This document shows, one piece after another, positions 1-9,600 of a stretch of 64,000 nucleotides of DNA. Origin of the DNA: an uncultured Candidatus Melainabacteria bacterium (GTDB lineage: Bacteria > Cyanobacteriota > Vampirovibrionia > Gastranaerophilales > Gastranaerophilaceae); the NCBI GenBank assembly GCA_934754425.1, contig CAKVIN010000006.1, positions 60,625 through 124,624 of the forward strand, read 5' to 3'. The notes under the pieces were generated by a model. The model was not told the origin of the DNA. It saw nothing but the letters and a program-made list of their open reading frames with translations, and ran no database searches. The position numbers and the translations under genes were made by a program. Within the stretch, counting starts at the first letter, position 1. Every line of letters begins with the position of its first letter.

Positions 1-2
1 AT

Positions 3-440
3 CCTGATAGTTTGATATACAAAACAGAGCATATATGTGATGAAACTGCATTTATTACTTTTCCAAAAAATTGGGAGATTAAGAGTGATGGAGAAGAAAT
101 TGATATCAAAGAATTTAGGGATAAAAATTTCATCATTTTCCCTGAACAGTTAAAATTGAGTAAATATTTAAAATCTTTATGCGAAGAAAACGGTTTTGAA
201 CCTAAAACAATTATCGAATGCCATAATGCTGAAACAATTTATTCTATGATAAATGAAGGAATTGGAGCGGCATTTTTACCGGAATTATTTATAAAAAATT
301 TCTCTGAACAAAAGAATGTTGTGTATAAAAAAATCAAAGGATACAATTTTAAACGAGAGTTTGCAATTTTTTATAAAAAAGATAAATATTTGGTAAAACC
401 TGCTATCAGATTTTTAGAACTTTTTAACAAAATTCATTAA
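3..440 (+). CDS. LysR-family transcriptional regulator, C-terminal part (cut by window edge)
   Basis: The reading frame is open from the first bases of the window, so the N-terminal DNA-binding domain lies outside. What remains (about 145 residues) resembles the effector-binding domain of LysR regulators. It has a segment where a co-inducer site is described as 'ECHNAETIYSMINEGIG', matching the family's pattern of a polar patch followed by a V/I-x-x-G-x-G-I-x-x-L-P turn ('GIGAAFLPE'). An apparent TTG start at 12 is only an internal codon. The stop codon shares two bases with the convergent gene on the other strand. Which gene it regulates cannot be seen. Assignment rests on the domain pattern only. 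Confidence 0.72.
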   Translation, partial: PDSLIYKTEHICDETAFITFPKNWEIKSDGEEIDIKEFRDKNFIIFPEQLKLSKYLKSLCEENGFEPKTIIECHNAETIYSMINEGIGAAFLPELFIKNFSEQKNVVYKKIKGYNFKREFAIFYKKDKYLVKPAIRFLELFNKIH

Positions 441-1423
441 TCTTCAGGTACAATTTTTTCGACCAGATTATTTTCCGCATCATATTTTTTTATATTAATT
501 CTTTCACCATCTTTGTATTCTGCATTAAAAGAATTTTTAACTTTGTAATTTGATGAATAAATTGTTTCTTTTGTTTTAGTACCATCTTCAAAATCACTCA
601 TCAAAGTCACACTATCATGAGGTTTTTCAGAATTAAAATAAGTAAATCTGGTTATATTAGGACCTTCATAGTTTGCAGAAATATTTATTTTTGTATCACC
701 TGATTCGTCATAAATTAAATGTTCAACTCTCATATTTGAATCATTATCATACGTTTCTTTTTTTATAGATAATACCTTATCATTACCATCTCTTAATTCG
801 TATTTAATTGGCTCATTCTGTGAATAATTCCAAATTTCTACAAACTCAATTTCGCCTTTAGAATTATATTTTGTATGTTTAATCGGAAGGTTTGATATTT
901 TATCATATTCCCATTCGTCATTATCACCGGCATGCTCTTTGATATTACCTAATTCCGTAATCTTTTTTTCACCATTATTATTGATTTCGATTAATTGTAT
1001 ATCGTGACGTTGTAATTTTTCATCATTTGAATTCCCTGCAATTATAAAAATATTATTTCTATGTTTTTTTAAATAATACAGATTGGAATTTTCAATAATG
1101 GAATTAACTTCATCTTTAATATTTGCAGAAAGAGTTGAAATATCTGCGACAGCTGATAATGGTATGAAATTATTTTCATTATACAAATTAGCATTTTTTA
1201 TTGTTTTAATTGTTTCTTTTTCTGCAATAGAATAAGTAGGTTTTGTTTGTTTTATTTGATTGGTTTGTTTTATTTCTTTTACTGGAGAATTTGAAATTGG
1301 TTTTTCTTCTTCTTTTTGTGCAGGAGAAACTTTATTATGTTTTTTATTAATTGATGTCAAAATTCCATAAGTACATAATGATATTGCCAAAATTGAACTT
1401 AAAATAATCATCTTTTTTTTCAT
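437..1423 (-). CDS. Hypothetical exported or membrane-anchored protein with repetitive C-terminus
   Basis: A 328-residue protein. A TTG at 1438 would extend it by five codons, but the ATG at 1423 follows a GGAG ribosome binding site, so I prefer 1423. Residues 1-25 (M-K-K-K then a hydrophobic run ending near 'LTSINKK') are a signal peptide or membrane anchor. Residues 30-70 are low-complexity, Lys/Gln/Pro-rich linker. The C-terminal half contains loosely repeated 'Y-x-D/N-G-x-x-x-x-x-x-x-Y' blocks, reminiscent of the short beta-repeats of YwqK/MORN-like toxin-immunity or surface proteins. That resemblance is weak. It converges on the LysR gene, and no function can be assigned. Confidence 0.7.
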   Translation of the reverse strand: MKKKMIILSSILAISLCTYGILTSINKKHNKVSPAQKEEEKPISNSPVKEIKQTNQIKQTKPTYSIAEKETIKTIKNANLYNENNFIPLSAVADISTLSANIKDEVNSIIENSNLYYLKKHRNNIFIIAGNSNDEKLQRHDIQLIEINNNGEKKITELGNIKEHAGDNDEWEYDKISNLPIKHTKYNSKGEIEFVEIWNYSQNEPIKYELRDGNDKVLSIKKETYDNDSNMRVEHLIYDESGDTKINISANYEGPNITRFTYFNSEKPHDSVTLMSDFEDGTKTKETIYSSNYKVKNSFNAEYKDGERINIKKYDAENNLVEKIVPED

Positions 1424-1474
1424 TTGTTTTATCTCCAATATTTAAAAAAATAGTAATTTTTCAATATAATCTAA

Positions 1475-1933
1475 TTATTTTGCATATTGTAAAATATAAA
1501 ATCCAGAATTTTCAAATTCTTGTTTTGTACCAGTCAAACTAAATCCAAGATGTTCATAAAATTTTCTTGCCGGAATATTTTGGTCGAGAACCCAAAAATA
1601 TATTTTTCTACCGTTTGCTATTTTTTCAAATTCTTTCATCACATATTTGCCAATTCCTTCGCCTTGAAAAAATTTATCGACGTAAAAATCACTAATGGTA
1701 ATTTTTTCGTCTGTAATTTCTGCATTAATCATAGCTTTTACAATTCCATCATCATAAACAAACATATTATCTAATGCGTGTGGTTTGCTATAATTTTCTG
1801 CTTCGCTTAAAACTTGCATGACATTAAAAGAAACATGATCATTTTTGAAAATATCTCTATAAGTATGTCTTTTGGTAAATATTATAATTTCTGCAATTCT
1901 TGCAATATCTTTTTGTTCAGCTTTTCTTAACAT
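1475..1933 (-). CDS. GNAT-family N-acetyltransferase
   Basis: A 152-residue single-domain GNAT enzyme, expected to transfer an acetyl group from acetyl-CoA to an amine. The acetyl-CoA pyrophosphate-binding signature is visible as 'FFQGEGIGKYVMKEFE' (the Q-x-x-G-x-G/A motif), followed by the usual C-terminal 'N-x-x-A-x-x-F-Y-E-x-x-G-F' motif ('NIPARKFYEHLGF'). I chose the ATG at 1933, which follows a GGAG site, over an upstream in-frame ATG at 1972. The upstream ATG lies inside the terminator hairpin of the preceding gene. The substrate is unknown. The closest general type is the RimI/YhbS-like small GNATs. Confidence 0.85.
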   Translation of the reverse strand: MLRKAEQKDIARIAEIIIFTKRHTYRDIFKNDHVSFNVMQVLSEAENYSKPHALDNMFVYDDGIVKAMINAEITDEKITISDFYVDKFFQGEGIGKYVMKEFEKIANGRKIYFWVLDQNIPARKFYEHLGFSLTGTKQEFENSGFYILQYAK

Positions 1934-1950
1934 TTTTTCTCCGATGAAAA

Positions 1951-1980
1951 AATGCGGGATAGTATCCCGCATTTTTATTT
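1951..1980 (-). terminator. Rho-independent terminator after the foldase lipoprotein gene
   Basis: A perfect 10-bp stem (arms 1951-1960 and 1964-1973) with a three-base loop. On the minus strand a run of T residues follows it. It sits between the stop of the peptidyl-prolyl isomerase gene and the start of the acetyltransferase gene, and probably ends the helicase-mfd-foldase transcript. Confidence 0.85.
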
Positions 1981-1986
1981 TTTTAA

Positions 1987-3099
1987 TTATTTTTTATCTT
2001 CTTCTTTTTTCACAGTTTGCGGTGTAACATCTTTAACTGTTTTTTTAGGATTAAATGATTCGTTCAAATATTCAATTTTTGCGTTTTTCATCAAACCATC
2101 AGTAATATTTTTTAGAACTTCAATTTGTTTTTGTGTTTCTAGGTAGAATTTAATTTCATCTTTTACTTTAGCAAAAGGTGTAGAACCGGCTTCCATTCTA
2201 TCAGTAACTTTGATAATGTGGAATCCGTATGGAGAAGAAACAAGTTGTTCGCTTACTGTATTAGGTTTCATTGAAAAAGCTGCTTTAGAAAATTCAGGAA
2301 CCATTGCTTCTTTTGTAAAGAAACCAAGTTCTCCGCCTTTTATAGCGCTTGCTTTATCGTCAGATTCTTTTTGTGCAATTGTTGCAAAATCATCCGGATT
2401 ATTTTTCACTTGTGCTAAAATCTTTTCAGCTTTTGCTTTTTGTGTAGCAACAGCAGCTTCTACTTTAGTATTTAATTCATCCGGTTTTATATCAGGATTT
2501 TTAGCTTTTATTTGTTGAATAAGTTCAAGTGTGTTTGCAGAAATTAAAATATGAGAAGCTCTAACTTGTTCTCCGTGTGTAAATTCTGATTTGTGTGTAT
2601 CATAATATTTTTTTGCATCATTGTCTGTTATGTTAATTTTTTGAACAGAATTTACTAATTTTTTGATTTTTATTTGAGTTTTTAAATCATTTGTAAATTG
2701 AGTATTAGAAACCCCTCTTTGTTTTAAAATTTTATTTAATTCTTCTTTTGAACCAACTTTATCAATAATAGTTTTCAATTCATTTTGAATATCTTCGTCA
2801 GTTGCTTTGATTCCTTTTTTTTCAATTTCTTGGTCTAAAAGACTTTTTACAATTAATTCATTTGTAATTTTATCTCTAAAAATACCGTACATAGGATTTT
2901 CGTCAGATCTTACAAAATTTTTAGAACCGCCAAAAGATTTAAAAAATGATTTATCAATGCTTTGGTCAAACGCTTCATCAAATTCGGCTTGCGTAATAAC
3001 CGTATTATTAACTTTAATAATACCTTCAGATTTTTGCATTAATGAACAGCCTGATAATAACACTGTTGATAACGCTAGACAGCATAATATTTTTTTCAT
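1987..3099 (-). CDS. Parvulin-type peptidyl-prolyl cis-trans isomerase lipoprotein (PrsA/SurA-like)
   Basis: A 370-residue foldase that should assist folding of secreted or outer-membrane proteins in the periplasm. Residues 1-18 are a lipoprotein signal with lipobox 'LLSGC', so Cys18 is the likely lipidated residue. A SurA/PrsA-like helical N-domain spans about residues 30-170. One parvulin domain follows at about 175-315, with the hallmark 'VRASHILI' start, 'GGELGFF' middle and 'YGFHIIKV' end. The tail is Lys-rich. An AAGGAG site precedes the ATG. It starts 23 bp after mfd ends, so the two are probably co-transcribed, and a strong hairpin terminator follows. Confidence 0.93.
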   Translation of the reverse strand: MKKILCCLALSTVLLSGCSLMQKSEGIIKVNNTVITQAEFDEAFDQSIDKSFFKSFGGSKNFVRSDENPMYGIFRDKITNELIVKSLLDQEIEKKGIKATDEDIQNELKTIIDKVGSKEELNKILKQRGVSNTQFTNDLKTQIKIKKLVNSVQKINITDNDAKKYYDTHKSEFTHGEQVRASHILISANTLELIQQIKAKNPDIKPDELNTKVEAAVATQKAKAEKILAQVKNNPDDFATIAQKESDDKASAIKGGELGFFTKEAMVPEFSKAAFSMKPNTVSEQLVSSPYGFHIIKVTDRMEAGSTPFAKVKDEIKFYLETQKQIEVLKNITDGLMKNAKIEYLNESFNPKKTVKDVTPQTVKKEEDKK

Positions 3100-3122
3100 C
3101 TAATACTCCTTATATAAACTCT

Positions 3123-6100
3123 CTACTGATATTTATTTATGGTTTCTTTTATATAATAAAACAAACTTGATAAAATGTTAAACATTTCTTCTATTGTTAA
3201 GTTACTATTGTTTACAAGAAGTATTGATTTGCCGTCCGTACAGGATTTTGGCGCAATTGTAAACTTGATTCTTCTTAAAATACTTTTATCTAAACCTTGT
3301 TTGATTATATTCCATTCGTAAGGAGTAAATGGAGAATAAATTCTTATATCGTTACCTGCTTCTCTAATAATAGATATTCCACAATCAGTAGCGATAAGTC
3401 TTAGTTTAATAAGTTTGATGAGATTATCTACTTCATCCGGAATTCTTGAGAATCTATCTTTCCATTCAGAAACAATATAATTCAATTCGGTTTCATTTTT
3501 AACATCAGATAAACGCTTATATTCAATCATTTTTTGTTCGCCTGAACCTACCCATTCATCAGGAATATAAGCAGTAATATTTATGTCAACGATTGTTGGT
3601 TTATTTGCTTTAACGGAATCCCCCTTAAGCTCGTTTACGGTTTCTTCAAGTAATTGACAATAAGTATCAAATCCTACATTTATCATGTGTCCATGTTGTT
3701 TTGTTCCTAAAATATTACCGACTCCTCGAATTTCAACATCTCGCATTGCAATTCTGTAACCGCTACCAAGTGTAGTGAATTCTTTTATTGCTTTTAATCT
3801 TTCTGTCGCCTCTTGAGAAAGTCCTTTGTATTCAAGTTGTTTTGTAGAATTACCAATATTTTTATCAAATTTTCCTTTATAAAAACAGTAGCAATACGCT
3901 TGTTTTTCACTTCTTCCGACACGTCCTCTTAGTTGGTAAAGTTGCGCTAAACCGAGCTTGTCTGCTTCGTGGATAATCATTGTATTAGCATTTGGAATAT
4001 CAATGCCGTTTTCTATAATAGTTGTGCAAAGTAAAATGTCGTAATCATGATTATCAAAACCTATAATGACGTCTTCCAAATGTTTTTCACTTAATTGTCC
4101 GTGCCCTATTGCAATTCTGGCTTGAGGGACGAGTTTTTGTAATTCAAGTTTAAATTCTTCTATTGTTTCAACACGGTTATAAAGGTAGAATACTTGTCCA
4201 TCTCTATCAAGTTCATTAACTATCGCATTTTTAACAGTTTGTTCGTTGTATTCTCCGACAAAAGTTTTAATTGGTAAACGATTTTGAGGTGGCGTATTTA
4301 TTACAGAAATATCTTTAATTCCTGATAAAGACATATATAAAGTACGTGGAATTGGAGTTGCAGACATTGAAATAATATCAATATTTTCTCTAAATTCTTT
4401 TAATTTTTCTTTGTGCCTTACACCGAATCTGTGTTCTTCGTCAATTACTAATAATCCTAAATCCTTAAATATGACGTCATCTTGTAATAGGCTATGTGTC
4501 GCAATAACGACGTCACATTTTCCTGTTGCAAGATTTTTGAGTGTTTCTTTGCGTTCTTTTGTGCTTCTAAAACGACAAAGTAATTCAACATCGACACCAA
4601 AAGGTTTGAATCGTTCTAAAACAGTTTGATAATGTTGTAAAGCAAGTACTGTTGTCGGAACAATTACTGCAACTTGTTTTAAAGACGTGACAGCTTTAAA
4701 CATTGCACGCATTGCGACTTCAGTCTTTCCAAAACCAACATCTCCGCAAACCAGTCTATCCATCGGGCTTGCGCTTTCCATGTCAGATTTAATCTGATTG
4801 ATTGATTTCAATTGGTCAGGAGTTTCTATGTATTCAAATGTGTCTTCCATTTCTAATTGCAATGGAGAATCCGGTGCAAACTGAATGCCTGTTTGCATTT
4901 TTCTTCTTGCGTACAATCTTAGTAAATCATAAGCAATCGTTTCAACTTCTTTTTTTACTTTAGTTTTAGTGTTTTCCCAATCGCTACCTCCCATTCTGGA
5001 AAGTTTTGGTTTGATTTGTCCGGAGCCACGATAACGACAAAGCATATTAATTTGTTCTACCGGAATGTGCAATTTATCTTTGCTTGCGTATTCTATTGTT
5101 AAATAATCTTTTAGTTGCCCGTCAATTTCTTGTTTAGATAATCCTTTATAAATTCCGACTCCGTGAATAGAGTGAACGACGTATTCCCCTTCTTGAATAT
5201 CATTAATGTTTTCTATGTATTCAGCTTTTTCTTTATAATGTCGTTTTCTGTTTGTCGGAACATCTTTTTGTCTTTTATTAAACAGCTCTCTATCAGTTAA
5301 TAAGAGAATTTTTCCATCAATTAGTTCTGTACCTTGTGAAGTTATATTTCTAATGTAATTGATGTCAAAAAGCCCATAGGAATTGAAAACTTCTTTAACA
5401 CGTTCTTGAAAGTCGGTCGCAATTGTAACTTGAAAACCTTTGTGTTCTTTAATAAATTGAGCCGCAGCGTCCATATTTGCATCAAAAATTTGAACATTTC
5501 TTGCATCAATATCAATGACTTCATTGTTTTCATCTGATAAAAAATTGTTGAAATATATTTTTTGCGAGCCTGCAATTTTATTTAATGTTTCTTGATAAGT
5601 AAAATGATTTAATGCTTTTAAAGGCTCTATTTGATTAGTTTTTAGCGCTTCATTGTAATTGTTAATAAAATTGTCATCTATTTGCTGGTACTTAGAACTC
5701 ACTTCTGCAAATTCATCAACAATAATAATGTAGTCTTGAAAATAATCCAGAACACCGACTAATTCATTGTTAAAATATGATTGATAAACATTTATACCTT
5801 CAAAATATCCTTCGTTTTCAAATTGTTCTTTTAAACCTTGTGAAAAATCTTCCGGAGGTTTTGGTGGCAAAATAAATTTATATAGAGGTTCGATTTTTAT
5901 TTCTTTAATCCCTTTTTCTATAGATTTTTGAGTTTCATTATCAAAATATCTGATATCGACAATTTCATCACCCCAAAACTCAATTCTTGCGGCATTATCT
6001 TCAAGAGTATAAATATCTGAAATATCGCCTCTTATACTGAATTCTCCAATATCTGAAACCATTGTAGAACGCTTATAACCTAATTTTATAAGCTTAGAAA

Positions 6101-6527
6101 GTAATTCTGTTTGGCTTATATTGTCGCCAATTTTTAGGGAAAAAGAATTGTTTTCAAAAAAGTTTTTATCTGGAAATTTTTCTAACAAAACTTTAACAGG
6201 TGCAATGACGACATCAGGTTGTTGAAGAAGTATTTTGACTTGTTTTTCATAATCATATAGATTTCCGGCAACTATTTCATAAGGTGAGATGTTTTGATAA
6301 GGAATTGTTTTTGAATCAATTTCAAATAATCGTCCTAAATCAGAAGCATATTTAAGTGCGGATTGTTCGGTAGATGTTATGAATAATATTTTTTTATTAG
6401 AAATTTTTTGAATATATTTTAATAACAAAAGTCGACTGAACGTAGTCAATCCGGTCAGTGTAAAACTTTTTGATTTTTTTATATTTCTGACAAAATTGTC
6501 AAAAAATGATGCAAATTCTAGTTTCAT
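3123..6527 (-). CDS. mfd: Transcription-repair coupling factor
   Basis: A 1134-residue Mfd, normal length. Mfd pushes stalled RNA polymerase off damaged DNA and recruits UvrA. The UvrB-homology region occupies about residues 1-300. The RNA-polymerase-interaction (CarD-like) domain starts near residue 446 ('GEYVVHSIHGVGIY'). The superfamily 2 translocase follows, with Walker A 'GDVGFGKTE' near residue 597, the DEEH box 'VIDEEHRFG' near 696, and helicase motif VI 'QLRGRVGRS'. The C-terminal TRCF domain is present. It lies between a giant UvrD-like helicase upstream and a foldase downstream on the same strand, giving a repair-oriented cluster. Confidence 0.97.
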   Translation of the reverse strand: MKLEFASFFDNFVRNIKKSKSFTLTGLTTFSRLLLLKYIQKISNKKILFITSTEQSALKYASDLGRLFEIDSKTIPYQNISPYEIVAGNLYDYEKQVKILLQQPDVVIAPVKVLLEKFPDKNFFENNSFSLKIGDNISQTELLSKLIKLGYKRSTMVSDIGEFSIRGDISDIYTLEDNAARIEFWGDEIVDIRYFDNETQKSIEKGIKEIKIEPLYKFILPPKPPEDFSQGLKEQFENEGYFEGINVYQSYFNNELVGVLDYFQDYIIIVDEFAEVSSKYQQIDDNFINNYNEALKTNQIEPLKALNHFTYQETLNKIAGSQKIYFNNFLSDENNEVIDIDARNVQIFDANMDAAAQFIKEHKGFQVTIATDFQERVKEVFNSYGLFDINYIRNITSQGTELIDGKILLLTDRELFNKRQKDVPTNRKRHYKEKAEYIENINDIQEGEYVVHSIHGVGIYKGLSKQEIDGQLKDYLTIEYASKDKLHIPVEQINMLCRYRGSGQIKPKLSRMGGSDWENTKTKVKKEVETIAYDLLRLYARRKMQTGIQFAPDSPLQLEMEDTFEYIETPDQLKSINQIKSDMESASPMDRLVCGDVGFGKTEVAMRAMFKAVTSLKQVAVIVPTTVLALQHYQTVLERFKPFGVDVELLCRFRSTKERKETLKNLATGKCDVVIATHSLLQDDVIFKDLGLLVIDEEHRFGVRHKEKLKEFRENIDIISMSATPIPRTLYMSLSGIKDISVINTPPQNRLPIKTFVGEYNEQTVKNAIVNELDRDGQVFYLYNRVETIEEFKLELQKLVPQARIAIGHGQLSEKHLEDVIIGFDNHDYDILLCTTIIENGIDIPNANTMIIHEADKLGLAQLYQLRGRVGRSEKQAYCYCFYKGKFDKNIGNSTKQLEYKGLSQEATERLKAIKEFTTLGSGYRIAMRDVEIRGVGNILGTKQHGHMINVGFDTYCQLLEETVNELKGDSVKANKPTIVDINITAYIPDEWVGSGEQKMIEYKRLSDVKNETELNYIVSEWKDRFSRIPDEVDNLIKLIKLRLIATDCGISIIREAGNDIRIYSPFTPYEWNIIKQGLDKSILRRIKFTIAPKSCTDGKSILLVNNSNLTIEEMFNILSSLFYYIKETINKYQ

Positions 6528-6677
6528 AGCCTGAAAACATTATAAATATAAATTATAACCTCTCAACATATTAGCTTAAATAATAAAAAGTTGCAATTTA
6601 ATAATAAGTTATTGATAATTTGTGATTTTTTTTAAAGCCCAAATTATCCTTTATTCTCAAAAATAATAAATAATTTT

Positions 6678-9600
6678 TTATAATACGTGTTCAAAAATCA
6701 CACTCGGATCTTGCGAGGTTTCTTTATTTCCCCAACCTTTTGCTTTTGCAGAAGTCGTAATATAAAGTTTTTTCTGTGCTCTTGTTATTGCAACATACAA
6801 CAAGCGCAAGCTTTCTTCTGAATTAAACTCTCTTAATTCTAATTCCGATTTGTGTCTATAGTTAGGATTAAACGCTCTAACTTCTTCCATAAATAATGTT
6901 GAAGCTTTTGTTTTTGCTTTTTCTACATCAATAGATAGATTTTTTTCTGCCATCTCAGGCAAGAATACGTATTCAAACTCATCCCCTTTTGATTTATGCA
7001 AAGTCATAATTTGAACTTTTCCCTTAGCCGCATCTTTATCCTCTTCTTCAGAGAAAAACTTAAATCCGCTCAATGAAGGTTTTTTGGATAATTCCTCTAA
7101 TCTTTGGAGTGTTAAATCAAAATTATTGTTTGAATTTAATCTTCTTACAAGTGTTGCAATCAAATACACATTAGATTTTTCAATGTCGCTTGTATAATAA
7201 TATAATCCAATTCTGATAACCAATTCTTCCAAAGGCAAAGTTGAAGAATTTAACCAATACTGCATGTCCCATAAAAATTGTGCTAAATCATTCTGTTCAA
7301 TATCATCGCTACTTTTTTGTATAAACGGAATTTCAGAATTTCTGATTTCAAGCTGTAATCTTTGTTTATAAAAACCTAAATCAGAAAGTGTTTCATAAGT
7401 AGAAACAACAACTTCGTTATCAAAAGGTTTCTGAATAAATTTTAAGATAGAAAAAATTGCATTAAACACACCCTTTTGTCCTAGAGAATCACTTCTCGTC
7501 ATTGTTTTTAAGCCGGCATCATTTATAAATGATGTCCAATTCGCAACTTGAAAATTGTTTCTCAAAAGAATTCCAACAGTTGCATTTTTATTACGAGTCA
7601 AGATATTTTTGATTTCTTTAAGTATAAAATTTCTTTCTGCAAAAGCATTTTCAAACACACGAGAAAAAATCGCATTCGGTGAATCCGGATTTTTTCCTTT
7701 AACTCCTTGCATATAACTTGTAAAAAATGCTTTCGGCAAAATCTCGTTACCATAATTAACAAGATTATTTGCTAAAGTCATAACATCCTGCGTACATCTT
7801 TGAGAATGGTTCATTTCAACTGTAGTATCGGCTTCTTGAATAAATTTTCTGAAACCTTCAACATCAGCGTTAGAAAATGTTGTTGTAATTGCTTGATTTA
7901 TATCACCGCAGCGAATAAGATTTTTGTGTTTGCCACTCAATAATCCAATTAATCTTTGTTGAACCCCTGATGAATCCTGAGCTTCATCTTCTATAATATA
8001 TTCACAAATATTTTGATAATACTCCAAAACATCCGGATTATTTTCCAATAATTTAACAGACATAATTAAAATATCATCATAATCAATAAGATTATTTTCT
8101 CTTAGTTGTGCTTGATATTGTTTATAAAAAGTCTTAAATTTTTCTGTTTTTTTGTCGCTAGAAGGTGTGTCAATATTGCCTTCTTGCAACTTCAAAACAG
8201 AAATAGCTCTATCAAATTCATCGACTTCCGTTTTAGTTAATTTTCCTGCAATACTTTTTATTATTCTAATTCTTTGTGTATCATCGCAAATATCAAAGTC
8301 TGCAGAAAGATTCAATCTTTCAAAATTAGAATTTTCTTTAATTATTTTTAAAGCTAAACCGTGTATTGTACTGATATTAGGTAATAAAACCGAATTTGGG
8401 CACATGTTTTTGATTCTTTCTCTAAAGTTTCTGGCTGCAGAATCCATATAAGTTAAAACAAAAATATTAGTCGGTACAACTCCTCTTTCAATAAGTTTTA
8501 TAATCAAAGCCAAAAGAATTGTTGTTTTACCTGCCCCGGGGACAGCAGAAATTGCCATTGAACCTTTTTGATAATCTAAAACCGGTTTTTGATCATCTCT
8601 CGGAACAATTTTGAAAACAGGTTTGCTTGAAGTTTCTTCATCATCGTTACCGCCTGCAAGATAATCTTCAATTCCGCCAAGGTTTTCAACACCGGATGGA
8701 TCAAACAAACTTGAGCAAGCCCAAACATGTTTTTGAGCAAGTAAGAGAAGTTTTCTCAAAATTCTTGCAGTTTTTTGTTTCGCAAGAAAAATATCATCTT
8801 CTACAGTATATTCATCCTTTGTCCAATCAGCCTGAAATACCCACGCATTGTATAAAGGACCTGTATCTGTTTTAACCCAGTCTGAATGTGAAACATCTAG
8901 CCAGAACTGATATTTTGTAGAAATTTTGTTATCAATTATTTTTTGTGGAGTTGCGACAACCAAATCATCATCACCAATTTCCAACGTAGAACTTGGATTT
9001 TCTGCAATGATAGAATTTTCGATTTGAACAATAATATCTTTAGCACGTTCTATAACAACATTAGCACCTAAAACACTTTCAAAATCTCTTAGTTGTTTAA
9101 TAAAGAAATTAAATTTATTAATTTCTGTTGCATCTGCAAAATCTACAAGCTTGTAAAATAAATCGTAAACTTTTACGGAAAGTTTTGTGTTTTTTGCTTT
9201 TATTTCTTTAAATACACTTAGAAATTTTTGATATTTTTCATTGTAATTTTCAATATTTATTTCTGGTAAAATTCGGTTATTGTTATATCCTTCAAAAATT
9301 TCTTTACAATATTTTAATGGAATTCCTAAATAATCAGATAATATTACCCTCAAATCACTTTCTGCAATTTCAATATCCAACATCAACTTAAGAATATTTA
9401 AACTTGCTTTCACAAGCGGATTGTCGATAAGTTTTTCGCTTCCGGATAGGAATAAAAGATTGCAAATAGATTTTAAATTTTCTTCCAGCGTAAATTTGAG
9501 CATGTTATCTTGCAACGGAGTAATTATTGCAATATCTTTTGGTTTTACATTTTTTTTGAATAAGTTTTGTATCTTTTCAATCGTGTAATCCAATATTTCT